Shown here: piece after piece, positions 17,199 to 25,835 of the stretch
Position numbering within the stretch: the stretch's first letter is position 1
Layout of the letters: the number at the start of each line of letters is the position of its first letter
Translations under genes and position numbers: made by a program
Source: Parvibaculum sp.
Lineage (GTDB): Bacteria; Pseudomonadota; Alphaproteobacteria; Parvibaculales; Parvibaculaceae
DNA length: 64,000 nt
NCBI RefSeq assembly: GCF_019635935.1
Contig: NZ_JAHBYN010000001.1
Location: 2,571,532 to 2,635,531, forward strand
Direction: 5' to 3'
The notes under the pieces: model-generated
Databases searched by the model: none
What the model saw: only the letters and a program-made list of their open reading frames with translations
Told to the model about the DNA's origin: nothing

Positions 17199-18176
17199 TC
17201 ACGCCTTCGCGAACCGGTCGCTCGCCCGGACCATCACATCGACAATGCCGGGTTCGGTCGCCGTGTGGCCCGCATCGGCCACGATGTTGAGCTCGACGCC
17301 GGGCCAGGCCTTCGAAAGTTCCCAGGCCGTGAACATCGGCGTCACGACGTCGTAGCGCCCCTGCGCGATGACGCCGGGAATGCCGGCAAGCCGCCCTGCA
17401 TCGCGGATCAGCTGGTCCTGCGGCTCGAAAAAGCCCTTGTTCATGAAGTAGTGGCATTCGATCCGCGCGAAGGCGAGGGCGAAGTGCCCGTCGGCGAAGC
17501 GCTTGACGCGTTCGGGGTCGGAATAGAGCGACAGCGTCGTCCCCTCCCAGATGCTCCAGGCCCGCGCGCAGGCGAGCTTCTCGGCCTCGTTGTCGCCGGT
17601 CAGCCGCTTGTAATAGGCGGCCATCAGGTCGCCGCGTTCAGGCACAGGGATCGGGGCAACGAATTCCTCCCAGGCATCGGGGAAGAGCGCGTCGGTGCCT
17701 TCCTGGTAAAACCAGTGCAATTCGCGCGGCCGGAGCGTGAAAATGCCGCGCAGGATGATTTCAGCAACGCGGGCAGGGTGCGTCTCGGCATAGGCGAGCG
17801 CCAGCGTCGAGCCCCAGGAGCCGCCGCAAAGCTGCCAGCGCTCAAGACCCAGATGTTCGCGCAACCGTTCCATGTCGGCGACGAGATCCCATGTCGTGTT
17901 CTCGGCAAGCTCGGCATGCGGCGTCGACTTCCCGCAGCCGCGCTGGTCGAACAGGATGATTCGATAGGCGTCCGGATTATGCGTGCGCCGCATTGTCGGG
18001 TTGGTGCCGCCGCCGGGGCCCCCATGCACGATGACAACGGGTTTGCCCTTCGGATTGCCGCACTCCTCGAAATAGATGCTGTGCAAATCGGACACTTTCA
18101 GCGTCCCCGTCCGGTAGGGCTCGATCTCGGGATAGAGCGTCCGGCGGCTCATCGCTTCGGGTGTCGCGTCGGGCAT
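17199..18176 (-). CDS. pip: Proline iminopeptidase
   Basis: 325 residues of an alpha/beta hydrolase of peptidase family S33. Oxyanion motif HGGPGGG, nucleophile GGSWGSTLALAYA, catalytic Asp in GRYDVVTPM and His in DAGHTATEPG are all present, in the order and spacing of bacterial Pip. It removes N-terminal proline from small peptides in the cytoplasm. ATG 18176 has GAGGACAAG upstream; an in-frame ATG 12 codons earlier (18212) has none. Confidence 0.92.
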   Translation of the reverse strand: MPDATPEAMSRRTLYPEIEPYRTGTLKVSDLHSIYFEECGNPKGKPVVIVHGGPGGGTNPTMRRTHNPDAYRIILFDQRGCGKSTPHAELAENTTWDLVADMERLREHLGLERWQLCGGSWGSTLALAYAETHPARVAEIILRGIFTLRPRELHWFYQEGTDALFPDAWEEFVAPIPVPERGDLMAAYYKRLTGDNEAEKLACARAWSIWEGTTLSLYSDPERVKRFADGHFALAFARIECHYFMNKGFFEPQDQLIRDAGRLAGIPGVIAQGRYDVVTPMFTAWELSKAWPGVELNIVADAGHTATEPGIVDVMVRASDRFAKA

Positions 18177-18301
18177 GGGGTCTTGTCCTCGGGTGGCGAA
18201 GGGCGGAATCAACTCATTGAATATGCAACGGAAATTTCCCCGGCCGCCACCCCGGCCCGGCGCCGTTTACCATTTTTTTGCTGCGTAGCTCATACTACCG
18301 A

Positions 18302-18329
18302 TTGACCTCGGGGCACGGCCAGCTACTAT
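18302..18329 (+). promoter_or_regulatory. Candidate sigma70-type promoter and NrdR-like site upstream of nrdA
   Basis: TTGACC (18302-18307), a 16-base spacer and TACTAT (18324-18329) form a plausible promoter about 175 bp upstream of nrdA. The -10 region reads CTACTATATCTGG, partly matching the core of NrdR boxes (CTATAT). Only one such core is seen, whereas NrdR usually binds two boxes, so regulation by NrdR is a guess. Confidence 0.35.
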
Positions 18330-18503
18330 ATCTGGACGCGCTCTGCCCATTGGGGGTTCGAACCGAGGCGGCGGCGCAATCATGAACCTTTTGAGTTCTG
18401 CCCGCTGTATGGGGCAGGGAGACGGCGATGGTTTATCCAGCCGCCGGGGCGGTGACTTTGTGCCTGTCGGGTGCGGCCGATAAGGGCAAATCGGGGGACA
18501 AGA

Positions 18504-20489
18504 ATGCTGAACGACACGTCGAAAGCGGTGGACATGAGTGAGGTCGAGGCCGGCCTGTCGGCAATGATTACGGGCGATGCGCGGGTCAACCGCGTGCGCG
18601 CCGGTTCGCGCGTCCAGGCCGAACCGGAAATGGTTTTCGGCGAGCAGTATCAGGCCGTCCAGTTGGATGGGCGCCCCCGGGTGAAGGTCGATCATGCGCG
18701 CGACGCGCTGCTGACCGAATTCGGCAAGGCGACGCTGCGCGACCGCTATCTGATGCCGGGCGAGTCCTATCAGGACATGTTCGCCCGCGTGGCCTCGTTT
18801 TACGCCGACAAGGGCGATACGGCCCATGCGCAGCGCCTCTACGACTATATTTCCCGCCTCTGGTTCATGCCGGCGACGCCGGTGCTGTCGAATGGCGGCA
18901 CCCAGCGCGGCCTGCCGATTTCCTGCTTCCTCAACGAAGCCAGTGACAGCCTTGATGGCATTGTCGGCCTCTGGAACGAGAATGTCTGGCTCGCCGCCAA
19001 GGGCGGCGGCATCGGCTCCTATTGGGGCAATCTGCGCTCGATCGGCGAAACCGTCGGCGGCAACGGCAAGACCAGCGGCATCATCCCCTTCATCCGCGTG
19101 ATGGATTCGCTGACGCTCGCCATCAGCCAGGGTTCGCTGCGCCGCGGCTCGGCGGCGGTCTATCTGCCGATCGACCACCCCGAGATCGAGGAATTCATGG
19201 AAATGCGCCGCCCGACCGGCGGCGACCCGAACCGCAAGGCGCTGAACCTGCATCACGGCGTGCTGGTGTCGGATGCCTTCATGCGCGCCGTCGAGGCGGA
19301 TGCCGAATGGGCGCTGCTGAGCCCCAAGGACAAGACGGTCCAGAAAACCGTCTCGGCCCGCTCGCTCTGGATCCGCCTGCTGACCTCGCGCATCGAAACC
19401 GGCGAGCCCTACATCATCTACAAGGACACTGTGAACAACGCGCGCCCCGAGCACCACAAGCTCGCCGGCCTCGAAGTGAAAACGTCCAACCTGTGCGCCG
19501 AGATCACGCTCCCGACCGGCATCGATCAGCATGGCGAGCAGCGCACGGCCGTCTGCTGCCTCTCCTCGCTCAATCTCGAAACCTACAACGAGTGGCAGGA
19601 CCACCCGACCATCATCGAGGACGTGATGCGCTTCCTCGACAATGTGCTGCAGGATTTCATCGACCGCGCGCCCGGCGAAATGGCCCGCGCCAAATACGCC
19701 GCCATGCGCGAGCGTTCGGTCGGCCTCGGCGTCATGGGCTTCCACTCCTACCTGCAGGCCAACATGATCCCCTTCGAGGGCGTCATGGCCAAGGTCTGGA
19801 ACAAGCGCATGTTCACCCGCATCAAGGAAGGCGTCGACGCCGCCTCGAAAAAGCTGGCGGAAGAGCGGGGCGCCTGTCCCGACGCGGCGGATTACGGCTT
19901 CAACGAGCGCTTCTCCAACAAGACGGCGATTGCGCCCACCGCGTCAATCTCGATCATCACCGGCGGCACCTCGCCGGGCATCGAGCCGATCGCGGCGAAC
20001 TCTTTCACGCATAAAACGCTCTCGGGCTCCTTCAACGTCCGCAACCGTCACCTGACGAAACTGCTGGAACAGAAGGGCCGCAACGACGACGAAACATGGT
20101 CCTCCATCGTCACCAGCGGCGGCTCGGTGCAGCATCTCGATTTCCTGTCGGACGACGAGAAGGACGTCTTCAAGACCGCCTTCGAACTCGACCAGCGCTG
20201 GGTCGTCGAACATGCGGGCGACCGCGCGCCGCTGATCGATCAGGCGCAGTCGGTCAACCTCTTCCTCGCCGCCGACGTGCACAAGCGCGACCTCAACAAG
20301 CTCCATATTCTGGCCTGGAAGCAGGGCGTGAAGAGCCTCTATTACTGCCGCTCGCTGTCGATCCAGCGCGCCGAAAAGGCCGAAGTGGTTTCGCTGGTGC
20401 CGGCGAAAAAGCTCAACGTGATGACGCTCGATCAGGTGGCGGCCGAAGCGCAGTCCAACGACTACGAAGAATGCCTCGCCTGTCAGTAA
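18504..20489 (+). CDS. nrdA: Ribonucleoside-diphosphate reductase class Ia, alpha subunit
   Basis: 661 residues. It reduces ribonucleoside diphosphates to deoxyribonucleotides with the NrdB radical. Redox Cys at residue 141 (ISCFLNEAS), catalytic NLCAE (Cys 331), TAVCCL at 351-352, the radical-transfer Tyr pair in SLYYCRS and the C-terminal CLAC shuttle are all present. The N-terminal ATP-cone found in the E. coli protein is missing, as expected for this group, so overall-activity control by dATP must differ. A frame open further 5' lacks a site; ATG 18504 follows GGGGGACAAGA. Confidence 0.95.
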   Translation: MLNDTSKAVDMSEVEAGLSAMITGDARVNRVRAGSRVQAEPEMVFGEQYQAVQLDGRPRVKVDHARDALLTEFGKATLRDRYLMPGESYQDMFARVASFYADKGDTAHAQRLYDYISRLWFMPATPVLSNGGTQRGLPISCFLNEASDSLDGIVGLWNENVWLAAKGGGIGSYWGNLRSIGETVGGNGKTSGIIPFIRVMDSLTLAISQGSLRRGSAAVYLPIDHPEIEEFMEMRRPTGGDPNRKALNLHHGVLVSDAFMRAVEADAEWALLSPKDKTVQKTVSARSLWIRLLTSRIETGEPYIIYKDTVNNARPEHHKLAGLEVKTSNLCAEITLPTGIDQHGEQRTAVCCLSSLNLETYNEWQDHPTIIEDVMRFLDNVLQDFIDRAPGEMARAKYAAMRERSVGLGVMGFHSYLQANMIPFEGVMAKVWNKRMFTRIKEGVDAASKKLAEERGACPDAADYGFNERFSNKTAIAPTASISIITGGTSPGIEPIAANSFTHKTLSGSFNVRNRHLTKLLEQKGRNDDETWSSIVTSGGSVQHLDFLSDDEKDVFKTAFELDQRWVVEHAGDRAPLIDQAQSVNLFLAADVHKRDLNKLHILAWKQGVKSLYYCRSLSIQRAEKAEVVSLVPAKKLNVMTLDQVAAEAQSNDYEECLACQ

Positions 20490-20501
20490 CACGTTAACAG
20501 C

Positions 20502-20526
20502 ATGGCCCGGTGTCAAACCGGGCCAT
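20502..20526 (+). terminator. Hairpin between nrdA and nrdB
   Basis: ATGGCCCGG (20502-20510) and CCGGGCCAT (20518-20526) form a perfect 9-bp stem with a 7-base loop but no T-run follows. It lies within the 73-bp gap between the two subunit genes, so it probably adjusts read-through or mRNA stability rather than ending transcription. Confidence 0.5.
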
Positions 20527-20562
20527 TCGTGTCTCTAACCCATTCGGCAACGAGAACAGCCC

Positions 20563-21522
20563 ATGTCACTCCTCGAAGAACGTCACGTCTACAAGCCCTT
20601 CCGCTACCCCTGGGCCTATGACGCATGGCTGACGCAGCAGCGCATCCACTGGCTGCCGGAGGAAGTGCCGCTGGCCGACGACGTGAAGGACTGGGCGAAA
20701 AAGCTGACCGAGCCCGAACGCAACCTGCTGACGCAGATTTTCCGCTTCTTCGTGCAGGCCGACGTCGAAGTGAACAATTGCTACATGAAGCATTATTCGC
20801 GCGTCTTCAAACCGACCGAAGTGCAGATGATGCTGGCCGCCTTCTCCAACATCGAGACGGTTCATATCTCGGCCTACAGCCACCTGCTGGACACGATCGG
20901 CATGCCGGAAGCCGAATACGAAGCCTTCCTGAAATACGACCAGATGAAGGCCAAGTTCGACTACATGCAGGAATGGGGCGTCGAGACGAAGGAAGACATC
21001 GCGAAGACGCTGGCCGTCTTCGGCGGCTTCACCGAGGGCGTGCAGCTATTCGCCTCCTTCGCGATCCTGATGAACTTCCCGCGCTTCAACAAGATGAAGG
21101 GCATGGGCCAGATCGTGACATGGTCGGCCCGCGACGAGTCGCTCCACACCGTCTCGGCCATGAAGCTTTTCCGCACCTTCATCGACGAGAACCCGGAAAT
21201 CTGGACCGAGAACCTCCGCAACGACATCTACAAGGCCTGCGAAACCATCATCCATCACGAGGACGCCTTCATCGACCTCGCCTTCGAAATGGGCGGCGTC
21301 GAGGGCCTCTCGGCGCAGGAAGTGAAGGATTACATCCGCTACATCGCCGACCGCCGCCTGGTGCAGCTCAACCTGCAGCCGATCTACCGCACCGAAAAGA
21401 ACCCGTTGCCCTGGATGGACGAGATGCTGAACGGCATCGAACACACCAACTTCTTCGAGAACCGCGCCACCGAATATTCCAAGGCCTCGACGCGCGGCAC
21501 ATGGGATGAGGCCTTCGAATAA
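20563..21522 (+). CDS. nrdB: Ribonucleoside-diphosphate reductase class Ia, beta subunit
   Basis: 319 residues of the diiron/tyrosyl-radical subunit. Metal ligands and radical Tyr fit IETVHISAY (Glu 98, His 101, Tyr 105, same spacing as Glu115/His118/Tyr122 of E. coli). GGFTEGVQ and ARDESLH supply the remaining Glu/His ligands and ADVEVNN the first acid. The radical Tyr is present, so this is not the tyrosine-free subclass. Same strand and 73 bp downstream of nrdA; probably one transcript. Confidence 0.95.
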   Translation: MSLLEERHVYKPFRYPWAYDAWLTQQRIHWLPEEVPLADDVKDWAKKLTEPERNLLTQIFRFFVQADVEVNNCYMKHYSRVFKPTEVQMMLAAFSNIETVHISAYSHLLDTIGMPEAEYEAFLKYDQMKAKFDYMQEWGVETKEDIAKTLAVFGGFTEGVQLFASFAILMNFPRFNKMKGMGQIVTWSARDESLHTVSAMKLFRTFIDENPEIWTENLRNDIYKACETIIHHEDAFIDLAFEMGGVEGLSAQEVKDYIRYIADRRLVQLNLQPIYRTEKNPLPWMDEMLNGIEHTNFFENRATEYSKASTRGTWDEAFE

Positions 21523-21665
21523 GGGTTTTTTCGCGCGCCCGCGCATCCGAGCCACTGTTATCAACAGTTTTTCGCTCCGATGCCCGTCAAATATGAACTT
21601 ATTGCTTGGACGAATCGCGCGACTCAGTGAATATCGTCCCGAACTTATCCGAGGGAATTCAAATC

Positions 21666-22001
21666 ATGGCCACTAAACCCGCTGCCAAGAAGGCTCCTGC
21701 CGCCGCCAAAAAGGCGCCGACTGCGCCGACCGTCCCGATGTCGAAGCTGATCGCCGAACTGGCCGAAAAGCACGGCATGTCCAAGAAGGCCGCGACTGAG
21801 CTGTTCAGCGATTTCGTTGAACTGACGGTCAAGAACCTGAAAAAGGGCAACAAGGTCCGTCTCACGGGCCTCGGCATTCTCCAGGTCCGCAAGCGCGCCG
21901 CCCGCATGGGCCGCAACCCGGCGACCGGCGAAGCCATCAAGATCAAGGCGTCGAAAAAGGTCGCCTTCCGCGTCGCGAAGGACCTGAAGGAAGCCGTCTA
22001 A
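21666..22001 (+). CDS. HU-family DNA-binding protein with Lys/Ala-rich tail
   Basis: 111 residues. After a basic Ala/Lys/Pro-rich start (residues 1-24) comes a bacterial HU/IHF domain: SKLIAELAEKHGMSKKAATEL, GLGILQVRKRAARMGRNPATGE (arm with the intercalating proline context) and KASKKVAFRVAKDLKEAV. It compacts or bends DNA in the nucleoid. The N-terminal extension recalls histone-like HU variants of some alphaproteobacteria. ATG 21666 follows GAGGGAATTC; an ATG at 21606 is in frame but the added residues look non-coding. Confidence 0.85.
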   Translation: MATKPAAKKAPAAAKKAPTAPTVPMSKLIAELAEKHGMSKKAATELFSDFVELTVKNLKKGNKVRLTGLGILQVRKRAARMGRNPATGEAIKIKASKKVAFRVAKDLKEAV

Positions 22002-22033
22002 GGCTTTCTTGCGGCAAACTTCCAAAGTCACGG

Positions 22034-22064
22034 AAAGCCCGGCTCCGCGAGGAGCCGGGCTTTT
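22034..22064 (+). terminator. Rho-independent terminator after the HU gene
   Basis: AAAGCCCGGCTCC (22034-22046) and GGAGCCGGGCTTT (22051-22063) form a 13-bp perfect stem around GCGA, ending in TTTT. A strong terminator 33 bp after the HU stop codon. Confidence 0.88.
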
Positions 22065-22131
22065 GCGTGTCCCAGATTGCCCGCACCCCGTGAACCGGAA
22101 ATCGCCACATTGCCGGTCTAGCTCTTCTCTC

Positions 22132-23109
22132 ATGCGCCTCGCCCTCGCCACGCTCACGTTTTGCCTTGCCGCCACGGCCGCCGCCGCCGCACCCGTCTGC
22201 GCGACGCGTGACGAGCCCGCCCCGGCGCTCTCCCGCCTTCAGGACGCGATGGCCGAGGGCCGCTTCGTCGCCTACCAGCCGACCGAACTGAAGATCTGGG
22301 ACGGCAACCCCGTGCAGGCGAGCGAGGTTTCGATCCGCGCCGATCTCGAGACGCTGCGCCCCTGGTTCGACGGCCTCATCACCTATGGCGCCCATAGCGG
22401 CGCTGAGCTCGTTCCGAAAATCGCCGAAGAGCTCGGCTACCGCGCCGTCGTCATGGGCATCTGGGACATCGAGGACGAAGTCGAGATCGAAAATGCGCTC
22501 GCCGCCCGCCGCGCCCATCCCGATATTGTCGTCGGCATCTCGCTCGGCAACGAGATCGTCTTCGGCAATCGCGGCGATTGGACGGCGCTGAAAGGCGCGA
22601 TCGAAAAGCTGCGCGCCCACGCGCCGATGCTGCCGCTGACGGTGACGGAACCTTTCGCGACCTTCCTCGAACCCGAGGCCGCGCCGCTGCTCGCCGAACT
22701 TGATTTTCTGGCCGTCAACATCCACCCGGTCTTCGAGCCCTGGTTTGCCGAGGCGCCGCCGGCCAACTGGGCCGACTTTGTCGTGCGGGTCGTGGCGCGG
22801 CTCGGCGGCGAAGCCTTCTGCGGCCCCATCCTCGTCAAGGAAACCGGCGTACCGACCGGACCACGCGAAAAGAATTTCGACGAGGCGAAGCAGGCCGCCT
22901 TCTACGCCGAAATGACGAAGGCGCTGCCGCCCGCGCGTGAACGCGCCTTCGCCTTCTTCTCCGCATTCGATGCGCCGTGGCGCATCTACGACTTCAATCC
23001 GGTGCCGGGCCACCACCCGGAAGAAGCCCATTGGGGCCTCTTCACCGAAGACCGGAAGCCCAAGCGCGCGATGAAGGAACTCATGCCGATTTCGGCGCCT
23101 GCTCGCTGA
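22132..23109 (+). CDS. GH17-like exo-beta-1,3-glucanase, secreted
   Basis: 325 residues with a signal peptide (MRLALATLTFCLAATAAAAA). The barrel carries GISLGNEIVFGN, where the Glu should be the general acid, and ILVKETGVPTG, where the Glu should be the nucleophile; both fit glycoside hydrolase family 17-like proteins found in Gram-negative glucan systems. It may trim beta-glucan in the periplasm or cell surface. The 3' end overlaps the convergent GST gene by 29 bp. No glycosyltransferase partner is present next to it, so its own substrate is unclear. Confidence 0.72.
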   Translation: MRLALATLTFCLAATAAAAAPVCATRDEPAPALSRLQDAMAEGRFVAYQPTELKIWDGNPVQASEVSIRADLETLRPWFDGLITYGAHSGAELVPKIAEELGYRAVVMGIWDIEDEVEIENALAARRAHPDIVVGISLGNEIVFGNRGDWTALKGAIEKLRAHAPMLPLTVTEPFATFLEPEAAPLLAELDFLAVNIHPVFEPWFAEAPPANWADFVVRVVARLGGEAFCGPILVKETGVPTGPREKNFDEAKQAAFYAEMTKALPPARERAFAFFSAFDAPWRIYDFNPVPGHHPEEAHWGLFTEDRKPKRAMKELMPISAPAR

Positions 23110-23722
23110 GCGGCACGCTGGCCGCCGCCTTGATGAAGGCCGGCCGCGCCGAAATCCGTTCGTAATATTTCACGACATTCGCAAACGGTTCGAGCGGCAC
23201 GAAGCCCTTCGCCAGATGCACGCTGTAGCCGACATTGGTGTCGACCGCGCTGAAGCCGCTTTTGAGCAGGTACTCGCGGTCGGCGAGGTGCTTGTCGACC
23301 ACTTCAAGCGCCTTTTCGAGCCGCCGCGATTCGAGCTTCTGCACGACGGGCGAGCGCTCTTCCTTCGCGATGAAAACCTTCTGCTGCACAAGGCTCGCGC
23401 CATGCACGGCCATCGTCTCGGCATAATGCAGCCAGATCAGCCATTCGGTGCGTTCGGCATGTCCAGGCGCGCGGTGCAGCTTTCCTTGCGGGTCGTAATG
23501 CTCGCCGAGATATTGCGCGATGGCGCCCGACTCGAAAACCGAAACGCCGTCATCGACAAGACAGGGCACGCGCCCCAAAGGCGAGATCGCCAGATATTCC
23601 GGCGTCCTCAGGCCCTCCATGCTGAAAGGCAGCTCCTTCAGCTCGAATTCGATGCCCATTTCGTAAAGCAGCCAGAGCGAGCGCATCGAGCGTGCGCCGT
23701 TGCAATGATAAAGCGTCAGCAT
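23081..23722 (-). CDS. Glutathione S-transferase
   Basis: 213 residues, the usual GST length. The N-terminal thioredoxin fold has LYHCNGARSMRSLWLLYEMG, the cis-Pro in GRVPCLVDDG, and VFESGAIAQYLGEHY contacting glutathione. The C-terminal helices include EYLLKSGFSAVDTNVGY. It conjugates or reduces with glutathione in the cytosol. It follows the Gfo/Idh oxidoreductase gene by 24 bp on the same strand and so is probably in one operon with it. Confidence 0.88.
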   Translation of the reverse strand: MLTLYHCNGARSMRSLWLLYEMGIEFELKELPFSMEGLRTPEYLAISPLGRVPCLVDDGVSVFESGAIAQYLGEHYDPQGKLHRAPGHAERTEWLIWLHYAETMAVHGASLVQQKVFIAKEERSPVVQKLESRRLEKALEVVDKHLADREYLLKSGFSAVDTNVGYSVHLAKGFVPLEPFANVVKYYERISARPAFIKAAASVPLSEQAPKSA

Positions 23723-23746
23723 GTCGGTTCCCGTTTCTTGTGGTTT

Positions 23747-24814
23747 CTAAAGCCCGAATTCGCTCATCGATACGGGCCGCCCTTCATCAATGGAGCGGTG
23801 CGCAGCAAGACCCATCGCCACGGCTCTCAATCCATCATCCGCAGTCACCTGCGCCGGGCCGTTTTCGCGGATGGCCCGCTGGAAGGCCAGGTGCTGATAG
23901 TAGGATGCGCCGTGATGATATCCCGCTTTCAGCACATCGTCCCGCACGGCCACATGTTCCACTTCCACTTTTTTCGGCTGCCGCGTCCCGAACACGAGAT
24001 TGCTCTCCGGTATCAGGCATTCGATCTTGCCGCTGTCGCCGACGGCCGACATTTCCTCCTGGTTGCGCGATCCCTCTGCAAACATGCACAGATCGTGCAT
24101 CGCGCGAACCCCGTTGGCGAAATCGACAATCACGAAGGCGTTGTCGAGGATGTCGGGCACGGCGCCGTCATAGCGTTCGTCGAGATGATTGACGTCCTGG
24201 CCGCCGCTGGCATAGATGCGCACCGGCTCCGACTGCACGACATGGCGCATCATGTCGAAATAGTGACAGCTCTTTTCGACCAGCGTGCCGCCCGTGTTGC
24301 GGCTGAATCGATTCCAGTCGCCGATTTTCTTGAGGAAGGGAAAGCGGTGTTCGCGAATGGCGAACATCTTGAGACGGCCCGTCCGCCCGCCATGCACTTC
24401 CTCGACAAAACGCGTCACCGGCGGCATGTAACGATATTCCATGCCCACCCAGAAGACGCCCTTGTGCGTCTTCGCACGCGCGGCGGCCTTCCGCGCGTCC
24501 TCGATCGTCGTGCAAAGCGGCTTCTCGCAAAGCACATGCAGCGACGTTTCGAATATGTCGTCCAGAACCGCCGCATGCGTGTAGTTCGGTGTCGCCACGA
24601 TCACGGCATCGACCGCGCCCGACGCCAGCATGTCGCGATAATCGTCATGAACCGCGATCTCGCCTTCGGCCGTCGCGCGGCCCCAGTCGCGCGAGCCTTG
24701 ATGCGGGTCGGCAATTGCCGTGACGCGCGCACCGGGGATGATGTTGATGTTCATGATGTGCTCGATGCCCATCATGCCGGAACCGATGATCCCGTAGCGG
24801 ATCGTGTCGCTCAA
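23747..24814 (-). CDS. Gfo/Idh/MocA-family oxidoreductase
   Basis: 355 residues. The N-terminal Rossmann fold has GIIGSGMMGIEHI and the family-defining EKPLCTT segment near residue 95; the C-terminal alpha/beta domain carries GGTLVEKSCHYFDMM with the catalytic-type His. It oxidises or reduces a sugar-like or related alcohol with NAD(P). The start is unusual: no ATG is in a good position, and a TTG at 24814 follows GGGAGGCAGAA, exactly at the conserved beginning (SDTIRYGIIG). Divergent from the aldo/keto reductase with 88 bp between. Confidence 0.85.
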   Translation of the reverse strand: MSDTIRYGIIGSGMMGIEHIMNINIIPGARVTAIADPHQGSRDWGRATAEGEIAVHDDYRDMLASGAVDAVIVATPNYTHAAVLDDIFETSLHVLCEKPLCTTIEDARKAAARAKTHKGVFWVGMEYRYMPPVTRFVEEVHGGRTGRLKMFAIREHRFPFLKKIGDWNRFSRNTGGTLVEKSCHYFDMMRHVVQSEPVRIYASGGQDVNHLDERYDGAVPDILDNAFVIVDFANGVRAMHDLCMFAEGSRNQEEMSAVGDSGKIECLIPESNLVFGTRQPKKVEVEHVAVRDDVLKAGYHHGASYYQHLAFQRAIRENGPAQVTADDGLRAVAMGLAAHRSIDEGRPVSMSEFGL

Positions 24815-24902
24815 TTCTGCCTCCCGGATCGCCTTTCGGCCCTCGTGTGCCGCCCGCCTTGCCGCTAGACTGCCCGGCAACAACAGGAAACGGCCTTTTC
24901 CC

Positions 24903-25835
24903 ATGACCGCTCTCTCCATATCGCCCAACCCGCGCCCTCTCGGCAAGAGCGGGCTCGAAGTCTTTCCCGTCGCCTGGGGCATGTGGCGCTTTGCCGGCGT
25001 CGATCTGAAGACGGCGCGCGCCCGCATCGACGCCGCCCTCGAAGCCGGAATCACGCTCTTCGACACCGCGGATGTCTACGGCCTCGACAATGCTCGCCCC
25101 TTCGGCGCGGCCGAGGCGCTGCTCGGCGATGTCCTGAAGGAGGCGCCCGGTCTTCGCGACAAATTCGTCCTCGCCACAAAATGCGGCATCGAACCGGGCA
25201 CGCCTTACGATTCGAGCGGGGCCTACCTGCGCAAGGCGCTCGACGCCTCGCTTTCCCGCATGAAGGTGGAGCGTGTCGAGCTCTTTCAGATACACCGCCC
25301 CGACATGCTCGCCCATCCGGCGGATGTCGCCGCCGCGCTGACGAAGCTCCGCGCCGAGGGAAAATTCGCGCATCTCGGCGTTTCAAACCACATGCCCGCC
25401 CAGGTCGCCGCTCTTCAGGCCCATCTCGATTTTCCCATCGCGACGCAACAGCCGGAGTTTTCCTGCTGGGCCGTCCAGCCGCTCTTCGACGGCACGCTCG
25501 CCCAGTGCATGGAGATGGGTCTCGGCGTCCTCGCCTGGTCGCCGCTCGCGGGCGGCCGCCTCGGCATGCCGGCGGAGGAAGCATCGCGCGGGCCGGACGG
25601 TGCGCGTCTTTCCGGCCTCATTGCGAAGCTCGATGAAATTGCCGCCCGCGAAGGGGTCGCGCGCGAGGCCGTCGCCGTCGCCTTCGTCCTCGCCCATCCG
25701 GCGAAAATCGTGCCCATCATCGGCTCGCAGCAACCCGCCCGCATTACCCGCGTCGCCGATGCGCTGAAGGTGAAGCTCTCCCGCGCCGACTGGTACGGCA
25801 TCCTCCAGACCTCGATGGGAGCGCGCCTGCCATGA
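24903..25835 (+). CDS. Aldo/keto reductase
   Basis: 310 residues of a TIM-barrel AKR. The catalytic tetrad is readable: Asp and Tyr in FDTADVYG, Lys in LATKCG and His in QIHRPDML. The C-terminal IIGSQQPARI is the usual NADPH-binding end. Reduces an aldehyde or ketone. The frame is open upstream, but ATG 24903 is the first residue of the family-like segment. It overlaps the flavin-dependent monooxygenase gene as ATGA, so the two are translationally coupled. Confidence 0.88.
   Translation: MTALSISPNPRPLGKSGLEVFPVAWGMWRFAGVDLKTARARIDAALEAGITLFDTADVYGLDNARPFGAAEALLGDVLKEAPGLRDKFVLATKCGIEPGTPYDSSGAYLRKALDASLSRMKVERVELFQIHRPDMLAHPADVAAALTKLRAEGKFAHLGVSNHMPAQVAALQAHLDFPIATQQPEFSCWAVQPLFDGTLAQCMEMGLGVLAWSPLAGGRLGMPAEEASRGPDGARLSGLIAKLDEIAAREGVAREAVAVAFVLAHPAKIVPIIGSQQPARITRVADALKVKLSRADWYGILQTSMGARLP

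Noticed and set aside
16503..18305. Plus-strand 600-residue frame
   Set aside because: Lies opposite the amidotransferase and proline iminopeptidase, both with full active sites.
18267..19745. Minus-strand 492-residue frame opposite nrdA
   Set aside because: nrdA is complete with all catalytic residues on the plus strand; this one has no motif.
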